From an uncultured Collinsella sp. (GTDB lineage: Bacteria > Actinomycetota > Coriobacteriia > Coriobacteriales > Coriobacteriaceae), in contig URWZ01000124.1 in NCBI GenBank assembly GCA_900551625.1, positions 1-5,531 on the forward strand: a DNA stretch of 5,531 nt. The letters run 5' to 3'. The notes under the pieces were generated by a model. It saw only the letters and a list, made by a program, of their open reading frames with translations. It did no database searches and was not told where the DNA came from. The position numbers and the translations under genes are program-made. Below, one piece after another: positions 5,459 to 5,531 of this stretch (positions within the stretch are counted from its first letter, which is position 1; each line of letters opens with the position of its first letter).

Positions 5459-5531
5459 ATGGCATTCAACGACTTGATCGCCCAGAAAATAAAGGACTTT
5501 GAACAGCAGGGGGTTCCGCAGGTCTTTGAGC
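5459..5531 (+). CDS. Unidentified gene, 5' end only (24 aa visible)
   Basis: ATG 5459 is preceded by GGAGA at 5451-5455, and the frame is open to the end of the window. The visible residues (beginning MAFNDLIAQK, then a Lys/Asp/Glu/Gln helix-like stretch and VPQVFE) show no signal peptide. They suggest a soluble protein starting with an amphipathic helix. I cannot assign a family from 24 residues. The AT-rich upstream dyad, unlike the base composition of clpB, suggests an individually regulated, perhaps acquired gene. Confidence 0.7.
   Translation, partial: MAFNDLIAQKIKDFEQQGVPQVFE

Overview
The window looks like part of a chromosome from a moderately GC-rich Gram-positive bacterium. A Coriobacteriia member such as Collinsella is my best guess. 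It rests on the GC-rich codon use of clpB, the Shine-Dalgarno style, and a resemblance I recall between these palindromic repeats and Collinsella intergenic repeats. I could not check that recall here, so the genus is inference.

Left part (1-1743): the tail of an upstream gene and its intrinsic terminator (43-73) are followed by two divergently transcribed genes of unknown function. One is on the minus strand (169-837) and one on the plus strand (1072-1743). Each encodes a protein of about 220 residues with a single N-terminal membrane segment and a cysteine-containing outer domain. Three copies of one palindrome (AC-rich arm ACCACCACAAAG, loop GGACAGGCA or its complement) lie on the left of, between, and on the right of these two genes.

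Middle (1744-2190): this gene-free stretch of about 450 bases is full of structure. It holds the third palindrome copy, then three tandem hairpin units with a period of about 80 bases. In these units nearly all departures from perfect symmetry are G-U compatible on the plus strand. An AT-rich dyad and a GC-rich hairpin then lead into the ribosome binding site of clpB.

Right part (2191-5531): clpB (2191-4818) is complete, with all expected AAA+ motifs, and encodes the ClpB/Hsp104-type disaggregase. It appears to be a single-gene unit ending in a very strong terminator (4866-4900). A small 61-residue proline-rich/acidic protein gene follows (4953-5138). Next come a perfect 26-bp-arm palindrome (5163-5229), about 160 bases without a convincing gene, and an AT-rich, highly symmetric control region (5374-5451). 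This last region precedes the start of an unidentified gene that runs off the window at 5531.

Only clpB has an assignable function: ATP-driven extraction of polypeptides from aggregates together with the DnaK system. The rest is accessory-looking sequence whose main interest is the density and organisation of its inverted repeats.
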